Notes: generated from the sequence alone by a model not told the origin. 64,000 nucleotides of DNA from Ktedonobacteraceae bacterium (GCA_035653615.1 DASRBN010000019.1:124001-188000); one strand, 5' to 3'. Positions 41,101-51,976 are shown, numbered from the stretch's first letter. Numbers and translations are program-made.

Positions 41101-43719
41101 TCAAGAAAATCTCTGCCTGTCCTGCTTTTTATCGTGCGCCTGTATCTGAGGGTACGAGTCGTGGTGGTTAGGGGGCGGCAGAAACGGCTCGCGTTTGTGG
41201 TCGTCTGCCTCGTCGTTCTCTTCGTCGGGAGTGGCGGGCCGCGGCACCGGTTGTTCGCGCGGAGTCGGCTTGCGATCTTCCAGGTAAAGAGGTATGGCGC
41301 CTGGCGCCAGTTTCTCTTCATGCTGCCTGTGATTCTCGATGCCGGGCGGGGCATCGAGTAGGGCGGCTTCGATCACCTGGTCCATCGAATCGACCAGCGT
41401 GAAGTTGATGCGCTGGCGCACTTTGGCCGGAATATCGGCCAGGTCTTTCTTATTTTCTCCCGGGATCAAGATGTGGTAGATATTGGCGGAGTGGGCTGCC
41501 AGCACTTTTTCTTTCAGACCACCGATACCCAGCACGCGCCCGCGTAGCGTAATTTCACCGGTCATGGCGATGCCGCCGCGTATAGGACGCCCGGTCATGG
41601 CCGAGATGAGCGCCGTGGCGATGGTGATACCGGCGGATGGGCCATCCTTGGGCAGAGCATTCTCCGGCATGTGAATGTGCAGGTCGGTCGTGTCCTGGAA
41701 ATTTGGATCGATCTGCAGTTCATCGGCGCGGGAGCGGATGTAGGAAAGCGCGGCCACGGCGGATTCGCGCATCACGTCCCCCAGCTGGCCGGTGATAATC
41801 AGATCGCCTTTGCCAACCATGGTGGCCACCTCCACGGGCAACAGGATGCCGCCCAATTCTGTGACGGCCAGGCCCATCGCCACGCCTACCTGCGTATTGG
41901 AGTTGACCGGACTATCGCTGTAGCGCGGCATGCCCAGATATTGCTCCAGGCTGTGGGCGGTCAGGCGTACATGTGTGTCGGGTTTCTCGATGATGCGGCG
42001 CGCGGTTTTGCGGCAGATGGTTGCCAGTTGCCGCTCGAGGTTGCGCACGCCTGCCTCGCGCGTGTATCCGGTTACGATTTGCTGCATCACGGACTGCGGA
42101 ATCTTCAACTGGTCGGGAGCAAGACCATGTTCCGCCAGCACCTTGGGCAAGAGGTGGCGCTGGCCGATATTGACTTTCTCCTCCAGCATGTAGCCGGGCA
42201 GGTCGATGATATCCATGCGGTCGGCCAGCGGACGGGGAATCTGGTATTTCACGTTGCCGGTGCAGATGAAGAAGACCTCGGAAAGATCGAAAGGCACTTC
42301 CAGGTAATGATCGGTAAACATGCTGTTCTGCTCAGGATCGAGAACTTCCAGCAGAGCCGCCGCCGGGTCTCCCTTGTATTCAGAAGAGAGCTTGTCTATC
42401 TCATCGAGCAGGAAAACCGGATTGCGCACACCGACCGTCTTCATAGATTGAATGATGCGACCCGGCAGAGCGCCGACATAGGTGCGGCGATGCCCGCGTA
42501 TTTCGGCTTCATCATGGACGCCGCCCAGCGAGATACGCGCGAATTTACGACCGAGCGCGCGCGCTATCGAGCGTCCCAGGGATGTTTTGCCGACTCCCGG
42601 CGGGCCGATGAAACAAAGTATCTGGCCCTGGCTCTCGCTGTTGGCGAGGCCGCCCGCGCTGGCGCGCTTCAGGCGCAGCTGGCGTACCGCCAGGAAATCG
42701 ATGATGCGCTCTTTGATGCCCTCCAGCCCGTAATGATCCTCGTCCAGGATACGGCGCGTCGCCTCGATACTGAAGCTGTCCTCGGTGCGCTCCGTCCATG
42801 GCAGGGCCAGTATCCAGTCGATATAGGAGCGCAGTACGGCAATCTCTGCCGACTGAGGGGGCGTATTTTCGAGACGATCAATCTCTTTGCGCACCTTGAC
42901 CGCGACATCGGGCGGCAGGTTCTTTTCGTGCAGCCTTGCGCGCAGGTCATGCGCCTCGCTGGATGTCTCGATGCCTAACTCTTCCTGGATGGCCCGCAGC
43001 TGCTCGCGCAGGTAAAATTCTTTCTGCGTGCGATCCACCTGCGAACGCACGCGGCTGCGGATGGTCGATTCGAGCTCAAGAATCTCGATTTCATTGCCCA
43101 TAATCACACAGATCTTCTCGAGCCGTTCCAGGGGGTCGAGGGTTTCCAGCAGGTCTTGCTTCTGTAGAGGATCGGAGACAAGGTGCGCGGCGAGCATGTC
43201 TGAGAGGCGGGCAGGGGTCTTGAGGGCTACAATAGAGTTGATATCTTCGACGGAGAAGCGGCGGTTGAGCTGCGCGTAGCGCTCAAAAAGGCTGGTGGCG
43301 GAACGTACCAGGGCATCGGCCTGCGGGCCGCGCACGTGTGGCTCCTGCTGCACTTTGATGCTGACCTGAAAAAAAGGCTCCAGATCGAAAAACTCATCAA
43401 TGATGACGCGGCGCATGCCGCTTAAGAGTATCTGCACGCTGCCGTCCGGCTGGCGATGCACGCCGGTCAGCTCGACCAACGTGCCCATGGGATAAATATC
43501 TTTGGGTTGGGGATCATCGATATCGGGATTGCGCTGTGCCGCGGCGATCAGCAGGTGGTCCGGGCGCATCATCGCCTCTTCAACGGCGCATACCGATTTT
43601 TCGCGCGCCACTGACAGCGTCATACGAGTGCGGGGGAAAACAACCATATTTTTCAACGCCACCAGAGGATACGTCTCCTGGTCATCTACATGTGTATCCT
43701 GGTGTTCTTGTTCGCTCAC
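41101..43719 (-). CDS. lon: ATP-dependent protease Lon
   Basis: An 872-residue Lon protease with all parts in order: N-terminal LON substrate domain ([15 protein letters not shown]), AAA+ module (Walker [12 protein letters not shown], Walker [11 protein letters not shown]) and the Ser-Lys peptidase domain ([16 protein letters not shown] with catalytic Ser, and Lys in [11 protein letters not shown]). It degrades damaged and regulatory proteins in the cytoplasm. After the usual end a tail of about 75 Pro/Glu/His-rich residues is added, which is not typical. The start is GTG at 43719. ClpX and trigger factor follow upstream on the same strand. Confidence 0.97.
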   Translation of the reverse strand: MSEQEHQDTHVDDQETYPLVALKNMVVFPRTRMTLSVAREKSVCAVEEAMMRPDHLLIAAAQRNPDIDDPQPKDIYPMGTLVELTGVHRQPDGSVQILLSGMRRVIIDEFFDLEPFFQVSIKVQQEPHVRGPQADALVRSATSLFERYAQLNRRFSVEDINSIVALKTPARLSDMLAAHLVSDPLQKQDLLETLDPLERLEKICVIMGNEIEILELESTIRSRVRSQVDRTQKEFYLREQLRAIQEELGIETSSEAHDLRARLHEKNLPPDVAVKVRKEIDRLENTPPQSAEIAVLRSYIDWILALPWTERTEDSFSIEATRRILDEDHYGLEGIKERIIDFLAVRQLRLKRASAGGLANSESQGQILCFIGPPGVGKTSLGRSIARALGRKFARISLGGVHDEAEIRGHRRTYVGALPGRIIQSMKTVGVRNPVFLLDEIDKLSSEYKGDPAAALLEVLDPEQNSMFTDHYLEVPFDLSEVFFICTGNVKYQIPRPLADRMDIIDLPGYMLEEKVNIGQRHLLPKVLAEHGLAPDQLKIPQSVMQQIVTGYTREAGVRNLERQLATICRKTARRIIEKPDTHVRLTAHSLEQYLGMPRYSDSPVNSNTQVGVAMGLAVTELGGILLPVEVATMVGKGDLIITGQLGDVMRESAVAALSYIRSRADELQIDPNFQDTTDLHIHMPENALPKDGPSAGITIATALISAMTGRPIRGGIAMTGEITLRGRVLGIGGLKEKVLAAHSANIYHILIPGENKKDLADIPAKVRQRINFTLVDSMDQVIEAALLDAPPGIENHRQHEEKLAPGAIPLYLEDRKPTPREQPVPRPATPDEENDEADDHKREPFLPPPNHHDSYPQIQAHDKKQDRQRFS

Positions 43720-43831
43720 GACTTGCCGCCTACTTCCTAAGTATAGAGAGATTTCCCACTAATTTCTGACGATTTTTATGATATGCAAGTCACCTGAAAA
43801 ATTCTGATCGAAAAAATCGAATGAGCCTGCA

Positions 43832-45100
43832 TTATGCAGACTCATCATAAGCAGTGGCCCTTTCCGTGCGTGTGATAAGCAATGGTTTATGATGGGCGTT
43901 TATCACATCACCGTTGATAATGACTTTTTTCACATCAGCGCGTGATGGGATTTCGTACATCACGTCTAGCAACACATCTTCAATGATACTACGCAGGCCG
44001 CGCGCTCCGGTACGCTGCTTCAAGGCGCCTTCGGCAGCGGCATCGAGGGCATCACTGGTGAAAACAAGTTCGACACGATCAAGTTGTAAAAACTTTTGAT
44101 ATTGTTTCACGATAGCATTTTTGGGTTCGGTCAAAATGCGAATCAGCGCGTCTTTATCGAGGCTGTCCAGCGAGACGGCGACGGGCAGGCGCCCGACAAA
44201 CTCCGGGATCAGGCCATACTTGAGCAAATCGTCGGGGATCAGCTGCGACAATACGGATTTCTCGCCCTTTTCAACCGGCGCGGATGATCTGAAGCCCATG
44301 CTCTTATTGCTACCCAGGCGCTGCTCGATGATTTTCTCCAACCCTTCGAAGGCTCCGCCACAAATAAAAAGGATATTAGAGGTATTGATCTGAATAAAAT
44401 CCTGGTGCGGGTGCTTGCGCCCTCCCTGCGGGGGCACATTGGCGACCGTGCCCTCGATAATCTTGAGCAAAGCCTGCTGTACGCCTTCGCCGGAGACATC
44501 GCGTGTGATGGATGGGTTATCGGACTTGCGCGCGATTTTGTCGATCTCATCGACATAGACAATACCGCGTTCGGCGCGTGCCACATCGAAGTCCGCGGCC
44601 TGGATGAGGCGTAGCAAGATATTTTCGACATCTTCGCCCACATAACCGGCCTCAGTGAGCGCGGTGGCGTCGGCAATGCAGAAAGGCACATCCAGTATTT
44701 TTGCCAGCGTCTGCGCCAGCAGGGTCTTACCGCATCCCGTAGGGCCGATGAGGAGAATATTGCTCTTACCCAGTTCCACATCGTCCACCTGCATCCCGAC
44801 GCCGATACGTTTATAGTGATTATAGACGGCCACGGACAGCGCCTTTTTCGCGCGCTCCTGTCCAATCACGTAATGGCTCAATTGCTCGTAAATCTTCTTC
44901 GGTGTGGGTATTTTGCCGCTTTGCAGGCGGGGCTTGGCTACAGTGGCTTGCTCTTCCTCGATAATTTCACGGCAGAGATCGATGCACTCATCACAAATAT
45001 AGACGCCGCCAGGGCCGGCGATGAGCCGCTGCACCTGGTCCTGGCTCTTGCCACAAAATGAACAACGATAGGTTGTTCGCATACTCTTCGAGTTTGCCAC
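43832..45100 (-). CDS. clpX: ATP-dependent Clp protease ATPase subunit ClpX
   Basis: A 422-residue ClpX. The N-terminal zinc-binding domain shows [10 protein letters not shown] and CDECIDLC. The AAA+ module has [29 protein letters not shown], the pore-loop text YVGEDVEN and the C-terminal [17 protein letters not shown]. It unfolds tagged substrates for ClpP and also works alone. GTG at 45100 is preferred because GAGAGG lies 8 bases before it; a TTG at 45124 is possible. clpP is absent between the trigger-factor gene and this gene, where many bacteria keep it. Confidence 0.96.
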   Translation of the reverse strand: MANSKSMRTTYRCSFCGKSQDQVQRLIAGPGGVYICDECIDLCREIIEEEQATVAKPRLQSGKIPTPKKIYEQLSHYVIGQERAKKALSVAVYNHYKRIGVGMQVDDVELGKSNILLIGPTGCGKTLLAQTLAKILDVPFCIADATALTEAGYVGEDVENILLRLIQAADFDVARAERGIVYVDEIDKIARKSDNPSITRDVSGEGVQQALLKIIEGTVANVPPQGGRKHPHQDFIQINTSNILFICGGAFEGLEKIIEQRLGSNKSMGFRSSAPVEKGEKSVLSQLIPDDLLKYGLIPEFVGRLPVAVSLDSLDKDALIRILTEPKNAIVKQYQKFLQLDRVELVFTSDALDAAAEGALKQRTGARGLRSIIEDVLLDVMYEIPSRADVKKVIINGDVINAHHKPLLITRTERATAYDESA

Positions 45101-45145
45101 GTCTGTTTCCTCTCCCTCAGTCAAAACCTGCTCTACGATGATTTG

Positions 45146-46585
45146 CTATTGTGCTTCGGTTTCGGTCGGCTCTGGAGTGATTGCTGCTTCACTGGCTTGA
45201 GCCTCGTCCTCGTCAATGATATCTTCGACATCCTTCTCGCCTGTGAGGGCCGCTGCCTCGGCGTTGGCTATGCTGGCCTCCTCTTCGGCCTGTTCTTCTA
45301 TTTCCTCGTCGGGATCGGGGTCGGTCGTCAATGCGACGAGTTTCGTGATCGCTTTCTCGCGGCGCAGGCTGCTCGCAATGGCGCGAATCTGCTCCTCGGA
45401 CTGCGGCAGATTTTGCCCGATCTGAGCATAAGCGCGGAAGAGCGATTCCACTTCTTCTGGAGTGACTTCGATCTCTTCCTTCTCCGCTACGGCCTCGAGC
45501 ACCAGTTGCCGCTTGACACGCTTTTCGGCCTCCGGTTCAAGCTCCTCCAGGTATTCCTGGCGCGATTTGCGCATCAGCATCAGGTACTGATCCATAGACA
45601 TGCGCTGCTGCTCCAGCAGGTGTGAGAGCTGGTGCATCATCTCTTCGGCCTCTTCATGTACGAGGACGTGATGAACCGTTACCTGGGCCTGCTCGATAAC
45701 TGCATCGACGACGCGTTCGCGCAGCTCATCACGAATACGGCGCTTCTTGGTTTCTAGCTGGCTGTCGCTGATGGCTTTGCGCAAGTCTTCCAACGTCTCG
45801 TACTTGCCGTTGCTGACCTTCGCGGCCAGCGCGTCGTCGAGTTCAGGTGCCTCTTTAAATTCTACCTTATGCACCGTCACCGCGAAACTGGCTTCTTTTC
45901 CGGCGATTTTCTCATTGGCGTAGTCCGCGGGAATGGTGGTGGTAAAGGTCTTGCTCTCGCCCGCGGACATGCCAACAATATGTTCATCCATGCCGCTGAA
46001 GAGGCCATGCCGCTCGCCGGTGAGTTCAAAAGGATTGTCCTTCAAATCAGAAATCGTCGCGTCCTCGACGGTCAGCTTGAGGTCTACCGTGACGCGGTCA
46101 CCAATTTGCGCCGGGCGCTGGACTTCTATCCATTGCGCTTGCTGGTCGCGCATCGACTCCAGTTCTTGCTCAACCTCTTCCGATGTCACGATGGCTTCCT
46201 CGCGTTCAAAGTGCAGCGAACGGTAATCACCCAGTTCGACGGGGCTGAGAATAGGGACTTTGATGGTGAAATGGTATGGTTCGCCGATTTCAAACTCTGG
46301 GGCATCCACCTCCGGCTGCGCGAGAGGAGTGAGATCGTACTCTTTGAGCGCGTTGCGGTACGTCTCGGTCATCAGATCGTCGAGACCTTCTTGATAGATA
46401 GATTCTTTGCCGAGCCTGCGCTCCAATATCGAACGCGGGGCCTTGCCACGGCGAAAGCCCGGTACATCAACCTTTTGTACCAATTTACGATATGCCTTGT
46501 CTGAGGCCTTCTGTACCTCTTCCCAGGAAAAATCAACTGCAACGAGAGCCTCACTGGAAGGCAATTTTTCAACCGAGACCTTCAC
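45146..46585 (-). CDS. tig: Trigger factor (ribosome-bound chaperone)
   Basis: A 479-residue trigger factor. The ribosome-binding loop is FRRGKAPRSILERR (G-F-R-x-G-x-x-P signature). The middle FKBP-like domain and the long helical C-terminal arms follow. The last 60 residues are an acidic Glu/Asp-rich tail that most relatives lack. It catches nascent chains at the ribosome exit. clpX starts 45 bases after its stop and lon is beyond it. Upstream lie tRNA-Gly and tRNA-Leu on the same strand, with the region 46586-46840 between them free of genes. Confidence 0.95.
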   Translation of the reverse strand: MKVSVEKLPSSEALVAVDFSWEEVQKASDKAYRKLVQKVDVPGFRRGKAPRSILERRLGKESIYQEGLDDLMTETYRNALKEYDLTPLAQPEVDAPEFEIGEPYHFTIKVPILSPVELGDYRSLHFEREEAIVTSEEVEQELESMRDQQAQWIEVQRPAQIGDRVTVDLKLTVEDATISDLKDNPFELTGERHGLFSGMDEHIVGMSAGESKTFTTTIPADYANEKIAGKEASFAVTVHKVEFKEAPELDDALAAKVSNGKYETLEDLRKAISDSQLETKKRRIRDELRERVVDAVIEQAQVTVHHVLVHEEAEEMMHQLSHLLEQQRMSMDQYLMLMRKSRQEYLEELEPEAEKRVKRQLVLEAVAEKEEIEVTPEEVESLFRAYAQIGQNLPQSEEQIRAIASSLRREKAITKLVALTTDPDPDEEIEEQAEEEASIANAEAAALTGEKDVEDIIDEDEAQASEAAITPEPTETEAQ

Positions 46586-46840
46586 GTTTCCTCCAACACA
46601 AATGTGATGATAATGTTCTTAAGCGCACATCCGTCATTTTCAAATCCTCAACCGGGCAGGTGTCCGTTTTCTCAATCTCCATTTCGATCCTCAACAGGCC
46701 GGTACGCTCAGAAGTATGCTGAGAGATGCCTGATCGGGATGGGTCTGGCGCCTACCGTTTCCTGTGGGCACAGGAGAGCTACCGAACCTGAAAACGTCAA
46801 ATGCACTATACACCACCCTGCCCTCAGCCCGAACATCTGG

Positions 46841-46912
46841 AGCGGGAGACGGGGATCGAACCCGCGACCTTCTCCTTGGCAAGGAGATGCTCTACCGCTG
46901 AGCCACTCCCGC
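46841..46912 (-). tRNA. tRNA-Gly (anticodon GCC)
   Basis: On the minus strand the acceptor GCGGGAG pairs with CTCCCGC. The D-arm GCTCAGCGGTAGAGC and T-arm GGTTCGATCCC are standard, and the anticodon loop TTGCCAA gives GCC. The 3' CCA is not encoded. It lies just downstream of tRNA-Leu and shares its promoter. Confidence 0.95.
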
Positions 46913-46986
46913 TTATTCCTTCTACTGCTTATTCCTTAAGGATCACGCGACACAGACGCCGAATCCGAAAATGACAGTTCCACAGG

Positions 46987-47068
46987 TGGGCGGTGAGAGA
47001 CTCGAACTCTCATGACTTGCGCCAACGGATCCTAAGTCCGTCCTGTCTACCAATTTCAGCAACCGCCC
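46987..47068 (-). tRNA. tRNA-Leu (anticodon TAG)
   Basis: On the minus strand GGGCGGT pairs with ACCGCCC as the acceptor. The anticodon stem ACGGA/TCCGT holds the loop CTTAGGA, giving TAG. A long variable arm (TTGGCGCAAGTCA) and T-arm GAGTTCGAGTCTC confirm a class II tRNA. CCA is not encoded. Confidence 0.93.
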
Positions 47069-47106
47069 GGAGTTGCACGTGAAAGCGACAAAAACCTCAC
47101 TTCAGG

Positions 47107-47136
47107 ATGATACATCAGTCGGCTATGCACTGTCAA
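47107..47136 (-). promoter_or_regulatory. Promoter of the tRNA-Leu/tRNA-Gly unit
   Basis: On the minus strand TTGACA (47136-47131) and TATCAT (47112-47107) are spaced by 18 bases. The start would be about 30 bases before tRNA-Leu. Confidence 0.6.
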
Positions 47137-47534
47137 GACAATCAATGGCGCGTGCGACATTTCGGCTACTTCAAAGTGTAACGGAAATTTCCCAATCTTA
47201 ATCTGTTCTTAACCTTTCTTCCATGGTAATTTCGCCTGTTCTCCTGCATAATCAGGCTGTGGCCATTTCCGGGCAAGGCGCGGAGGATAATGGTAACAAT
47301 AAGTGACCGGACTAGAAAGGAGATATTTGCGGTACTGGCATACAGAAATGGGAGATTGCCAGGTTCTTTGCTTCAGTATTGATTGAAGCATTGGCACTCC
47401 TTAGCTGGAACCTTTCCCATGCTGTCGTTCCTTTGTAGTAAATTGTCCTCGGAATACAGTGTCCTCGTATCGTTCGATGGCAAAGGCTATTGAACGCGCA
47501 TCTTCAAACTCAAGAAATGGGGAAATATTTCGAA
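47137..47534. other. Intergenic region without a supported gene
   Basis: About 400 bases between the tRNA promoter and the second S53 gene. A short minus-strand frame at 47209-47397 has no ribosome binding site and no recognisable product. The region is AT-rich and should hold the promoter of the S53 gene, but no clear consensus is seen. Confidence 0.45.
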
Positions 47535-48908
47535 ATGAAGAGCTTCAAATATTCAAACCGCATGGCGGGCGCAGGAATTGCCCTTGTCATGCTGCTCGGC
47601 CTTTTTGCCGGTGCGCTCTATTTCCATGGCAGCAGCGCTGACGCACACGCCGCTAACCCTGGGACGATTCGGCCTCACGCGGTCAATGTCAGCCCGAAAT
47701 ATCTGAGCGCCGGTGCTCAACTAGGCAATGGTGATGTCAAATTCAATTGCCAGGCTCCCGGAGCGCCTGTACGCTGCTATGGACCGAACCAGATTCGCAA
47801 CGCATACGCCATCCAGCCGCTGCTGGATAAAGGTTTGAACGGTCAGGGAAGAACCATCGTGATAATCGATGCCTTCCAGAGTCCAACCATCGTGCATGAC
47901 CTGCACCTGTTCGACAGCGTCTTCGGTCTGCATAACCCAACCTTGAATATCATTGCTCCCTATGGACTGACGCCGTGGAATCCTAACGATCCTAACCAGG
48001 TCGGTTGGTCGGCTGAAATCACTCTTGATGTTGAATGGTCGCATGCCGTGGCTCCGGATGCCACGATTGACCTGGTACTCGCCCTGAGCAACCAGGACCA
48101 GGACCTGTTCAATGTCACGAAGTATGCTGTCGATCACAATCTGGGCGATGTGCTTTCTCAGAGCTTCGGTGAGGCGGAGACCTGCGCCGATCCTAACCTG
48201 CTGGCGCAGGAGCACGCGCTTTACGAGGAAGCAAGGCAGAAAGGTATTACGGTTTTCGCCTCTTCCGGCGACCAGGGCGCGGCTCAACTGACGTGCGACG
48301 GCAGCACCTACTTCCTCAGCGCATCTACTCCGGCCAGCGATCCGCTGGTGACGAGCGTCGGCGGTACCTACCTGAACGCCAACCCCCAGAGCGGGAAGTA
48401 CCAGGGTGAGGCGGCCTGGAACGATTCATTTGGTGCCAGCGGCGGCGGCTTCAGCACCATTTATGCTCGTCCCGGTTATCAGGGCGGCTTCTTCAGCAAT
48501 AAGGGGCGCGGCGTGCCGGATGTGGCCTACAATGGCGACGTAAATGGCGGCGTGCTAGGGGCCTGGAGCGAGTCCGGCCAGGGCAAAAACCTGTTCTTCA
48601 TCTTTGGTGGTACCAGCGCCGGTTCTCCGCAGTGGGCCGCTCTCACCACCATCGCTGACCAGGCGGCGCACGGGCGTTTGGGTTTCATCAATCCCAAACT
48701 CTACTCTATTGCCAGGAATCCATCCCTCTATGCAGCCTGCTTCCACGATATTACCGTTGGGGACAACACTTTCACCGGCGCTGGAAGCAATGGCCAGCAG
48801 GTGACCATCCAGGGCTATAACACGCATACAGGATGGGATGCTGTCACAGGATTGGGCACGCCTATCGCGAATGTGCTTGTGAAAGTCCTTTCAGGTGGGG
48901 GTCAATAA
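47535..48908 (+). CDS. Secreted S53 family peptidase lacking the prodomain
   Basis: A 457-residue exported sedolisin-like protein. The N-terminus is a signal or anchor (AGAGIALVMLLGLFAGALYF). After only about 40 residues the catalytic domain begins, whereas most S53 enzymes have a 150-200-residue activation domain. The active-site text is intact: the acid pair in AEITLDVEWSH, SQSFGEAE and the nucleophile GGTSAGSP. The calcium site shows FHDITVGDN and GWDAVTGLG. Some S53 proteins without prodomain are known, and how they fold and activate is unclear. The start is uncertain (ATG at 47535, 47517 or 47490). A hairpin terminator follows. Confidence 0.88.
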   Translation: MKSFKYSNRMAGAGIALVMLLGLFAGALYFHGSSADAHAANPGTIRPHAVNVSPKYLSAGAQLGNGDVKFNCQAPGAPVRCYGPNQIRNAYAIQPLLDKGLNGQGRTIVIIDAFQSPTIVHDLHLFDSVFGLHNPTLNIIAPYGLTPWNPNDPNQVGWSAEITLDVEWSHAVAPDATIDLVLALSNQDQDLFNVTKYAVDHNLGDVLSQSFGEAETCADPNLLAQEHALYEEARQKGITVFASSGDQGAAQLTCDGSTYFLSASTPASDPLVTSVGGTYLNANPQSGKYQGEAAWNDSFGASGGGFSTIYARPGYQGGFFSNKGRGVPDVAYNGDVNGGVLGAWSESGQGKNLFFIFGGTSAGSPQWAALTTIADQAAHGRLGFINPKLYSIARNPSLYAACFHDITVGDNTFTGAGSNGQQVTIQGYNTHTGWDAVTGLGTPIANVLVKVLSGGGQ

Positions 48909-48942
48909 TTCAAGCCCGCTCCTACCGCTACCGGCAAATACG

Positions 48943-48970
48943 AACAGCGTCCCTGTAAAGGGGCGCTGTT
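48943..48970 (+). terminator. Intrinsic terminator of the second S53 gene
   Basis: AACAGCGTCCC (48943-48953) pairs with GGGGCGCTGTT (48960-48970), with one G-U pair, followed by GTTTTAT. It lies 35 bases past the stop. Confidence 0.75.
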
Positions 48971-49123
48971 GTTTTATGTATGGAGGCACTGGTGAATTGC
49001 GCTGTGAGGGTGCGAGGTGATAAAATGAGATATTGGGTGAGATATTGGAGTCGAACAAAATATTCGAGGATTCCTTATAGCCATATTGTGCCTTCTATCG
49101 TAGATCACAGGACCGTTTCGTAC

Positions 49124-51265
49124 ATGTATCATGATCTTACGGCTGCCACTCCCGTTTCGGATTTAGGCCGCCCAGAACTTTACATTAATAGAGAGCTAAG
49201 CTGGATCGAGTTTAACCGGCGCGTATTCCAGGAGGCTCAGGATAGTCGCCACCCGTTGCTCGAGCGGGTGAAATTCCTTTCGATCTTCGAAACCAACCTC
49301 GATGAATTCATTATGATCCGGCTGGCGGGCTTGAAAGACCAGATCGTCGCGCATGTCACAACGCTTAGCACGGATGGGCTGGCGGCGCAGGAGCAGCTGG
49401 CCGCGGTGAGGCAATGCCTGGCACCACTCGTACAGGAGGTGCGACGCTACTGGAAAGATGAGCTCTTGCCCTTGCTGGAGGCGCAGCATATTTACATCCT
49501 CGATTACGAGCAACTTGATGAGCAGCAGCAGGCGGCCATGCGTACCTACTTCGAAAAAGAGGTCTTTCCGGTGCTGACGCCACTGGCGGTTGATGCCGGG
49601 CATCGTTTTCCGCATATCTCGAATCGCAGCCTGAACCTGGCCGTTGTAATCACCGATCCCCCTGACACCAAGCGGTTTGCCCGCGTGAAAGTTCCGCCCA
49701 CGTTGCCGCGCCTGGTACCGGTGCCTCTTTCAGGGAATAAAGAGCAGGCGGTAGCTTTTGTGTGGATGGAGCAGCTTATTGCCGCCAATTTGAGTATGCT
49801 CTTCCAGGGCTTCGATGTCTGGGAATCCTATCCCTTCCGCGTACTGCGCGATGCTGATATCGAATTGCGCGAAGACGAATCTTCCGACCTGCTTGAAACG
49901 ATTGAGCAGGGGGTGCGCGCGCGTCGTTTTGGGGTCGTCGTAGACCTTGCCGTGAATCCTTCGATGCCGCAGGATATTCTAGATCTACTGGTCGATAACC
50001 TGGAGATTACGCCGGATGACGTGTCGGTTATCGATGGGCCGCTGGGGATGGGCGATGTAATGGAATTGCACAGCCTGGATCGCCCGGATTTGAAGGATAC
50101 GCCATTTACGCCGCGCACGCCACCGGAGCTGCGTAAAGGACATGACCTGTTTGGCGCCATTCGCGAGCATGACCGGCTCGTTCACCTTCCTTACGATACC
50201 TTTGACGCGGTGGTCGACTTTATTCGTGCCGCCGCGCATGACCCCGGCGTGCTTGCCATCAAGCAGACGTTGTATCGTGTGGGGACAAACTCGCCAGTCG
50301 TCAGTACGCTTTTAGATGCCGTGGAGAACGGCAAGCAGGTAGCAGTGCTGGTCGAATTGAAGGCGCGCTTTGACGAAGAGAATAATATCGAATGGGCCAA
50401 GGCTTTAGAGCGGGCGGGTGTGCATGTGGTTTTCGGTCTGATAGGACTCAAGACGCACGCAAAGATCGCCCTGGTGGTGCGCAGGGAGGCCGATGGGCTG
50501 CGTCGCTATGTTCACCTGGGCACAGGCAATTATAACGCGACAACGGCGAAAATTTATGAAGACCTCTCCCTGTTCACCTGCAGGCCGGATATCGGCGCGG
50601 ATGCCTCGGCCCTCTTCAATACACTCACGGGCTACTCGCGGCAGACCCATTATCGTAAATTGCTGGTTGCTCCCGTTGGCTTACGCCAGGGCATCGAGGA
50701 ACGTATCGAACGCGAGATGCATATGCAGAAGCAGCATGGCAATGGGCGCCTGATTTTCAAAATGAACGCGCTCGTTGATCCCGAGATCATCGACCTGCTG
50801 TATCGCGCTTCGCAGGCGGGAGTGCGCATCGATCTGATCGTGCGTGGTATCTGCTGCCTGCGTCCCGGCGTTCCCGGCGTTAGCGACAACATTCGCGTCA
50901 TAAGCATAGTTGGGCGCTTCCTGGAGCACAGTCGTATCTTCTACTTCGGCAACGGCGGCAATGAGGAGATCTGGTTGGGCAGCGCCGATATGATGCAGCG
51001 CAACTTGAACAACCGCGTCGAGACGCTGTTCCCGATTGAAGACCCCGCGCTGCGTCAGGCCATCCGCGAGAACCTGCTCGATAAGGTGATGATTGATACC
51101 GTGAATGCCAGCGAGCTAAAGGCAGATGGACATTATGTACCTGTGCTGCCCGAACCAGGCGAGGAGCCGTTCGATAGCCAGGCCTGGTTTATTGATCATC
51201 CCATTGTAAGCCCGGCTGTGCCTGCCAGCAATGCTACCATCAGTGCTCTGCCATCAGGAGCGTGA
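49124..51265 (+). CDS. ppk: Polyphosphate kinase 1
   Basis: A 713-residue PPK1, which makes long polyphosphate from ATP. The N-terminal domain begins YINRELSWIEFNRRVFQEA. The core shows LRDADIELREDE, VEDPLG-like text, the active-site histidines in GLKTHAKIALVVRRE and YVHLGTGNYNATTAKIYED, and the late WLGSADMMQRNLNNRVE. The start is unsure. ATG at 49124 gives normal length, with a possible AGGA upstream, while 48980 would add 48 unconserved residues. A receiver-domain gene follows 139 bases on, on the same strand. Confidence 0.93.
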   Translation: MYHDLTAATPVSDLGRPELYINRELSWIEFNRRVFQEAQDSRHPLLERVKFLSIFETNLDEFIMIRLAGLKDQIVAHVTTLSTDGLAAQEQLAAVRQCLAPLVQEVRRYWKDELLPLLEAQHIYILDYEQLDEQQQAAMRTYFEKEVFPVLTPLAVDAGHRFPHISNRSLNLAVVITDPPDTKRFARVKVPPTLPRLVPVPLSGNKEQAVAFVWMEQLIAANLSMLFQGFDVWESYPFRVLRDADIELREDESSDLLETIEQGVRARRFGVVVDLAVNPSMPQDILDLLVDNLEITPDDVSVIDGPLGMGDVMELHSLDRPDLKDTPFTPRTPPELRKGHDLFGAIREHDRLVHLPYDTFDAVVDFIRAAAHDPGVLAIKQTLYRVGTNSPVVSTLLDAVENGKQVAVLVELKARFDEENNIEWAKALERAGVHVVFGLIGLKTHAKIALVVRREADGLRRYVHLGTGNYNATTAKIYEDLSLFTCRPDIGADASALFNTLTGYSRQTHYRKLLVAPVGLRQGIEERIEREMHMQKQHGNGRLIFKMNALVDPEIIDLLYRASQAGVRIDLIVRGICCLRPGVPGVSDNIRVISIVGRFLEHSRIFYFGNGGNEEIWLGSADMMQRNLNNRVETLFPIEDPALRQAIRENLLDKVMIDTVNASELKADGHYVPVLPEPGEEPFDSQAWFIDHPIVSPAVPASNATISALPSGA

Positions 51266-51404
51266 TGAGAAAGGCCGGTGGCTCTTGAATGATGACCAGT
51301 TAGATAACCCAACCTCGCTCCTCTTACATGCTTTCTCAACCTTAAAAAACTATATTTACGGTACAAATGGATTCCCTGCCTAAACTGGAAGGGAGGTGAC
51401 GTGA

Positions 51405-51800
51405 ATGTCTTCTCGCATTCTGGTTATTGATGATGACCAATCCATTCTCGATCTCTACCGCTTGCTGCTCGAATCTGAAGGCTATGAGGTATTTGCTTCG
51501 CTGCTCCCCTACGAGCACCTGGCCGATATTGAGGCGCTGCATCCCGATTTAATCATCCTGGATGTCAAGTTGGGCGAGCATTATGGTGGCCTGCTTTTAT
51601 TGCAGAAACTGAAGCTCTACCGGCCAACAAAAGACATTCCCATCATCCTCTGCACGGCAGCGGTACAGACCATGCAGGAGCAAGAGGAAACGCTGCGCCA
51701 GAAAGGTATTCCCGTGATTTATAAACCGTTTGACGTGGATGAACTCTTGCTGATCATTCGCCAGTTTCTTCCGTCCTCACCACTGGAAGCAAACATGTGA
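51405..51800 (+). CDS. Single-domain response regulator (receiver only)
   Basis: A 131-residue CheY-like protein: acidic cluster VIDDDQS, phosphorylated Asp in LIILDVKLG, Thr in LCTAA, and Lys in VIYKPFD. No output domain is attached. It probably acts as a phospho-relay or by protein contact, and no kinase gene is adjacent. A strong GGGAGGTGA ribosome binding site precedes the ATG. Its position after ppk gives no clear link. Confidence 0.9.
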   Translation: MSSRILVIDDDQSILDLYRLLLESEGYEVFASLLPYEHLADIEALHPDLIILDVKLGEHYGGLLLLQKLKLYRPTKDIPIILCTAAVQTMQEQEETLRQKGIPVIYKPFDVDELLLIIRQFLPSSPLEANM

Positions 51801-51976
51801 TATCGACAGGTTGCCCTGTGCTGCGCGAGCGAGGTAATTCGTCTCTATAGGACTTTCTGATTCTTTCCCGCTTCATCCCTGGCCTTCTTTATTCCTGCTG
51901 ACAAGTAACCTCGCTTAAGTATATACTAACTTGTGTTTTCTACGCCTATGAAATTATCAGATAAGGACTATCGAGG

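Noticed and set aside
41671-42978. 435-codon plus-strand frame
   Set aside because: Lies entirely opposite the lon gene, has no ribosome binding site and no domain; a shadow of GC-rich codon use.
47071-47086. parS-like site AGTTGCACGTGAAAGC
   Set aside because: Matches the usual TGTTTCACGTGAAACA at 12 of 16 positions only and touches a tRNA gene; too weak without further copies near parAB.
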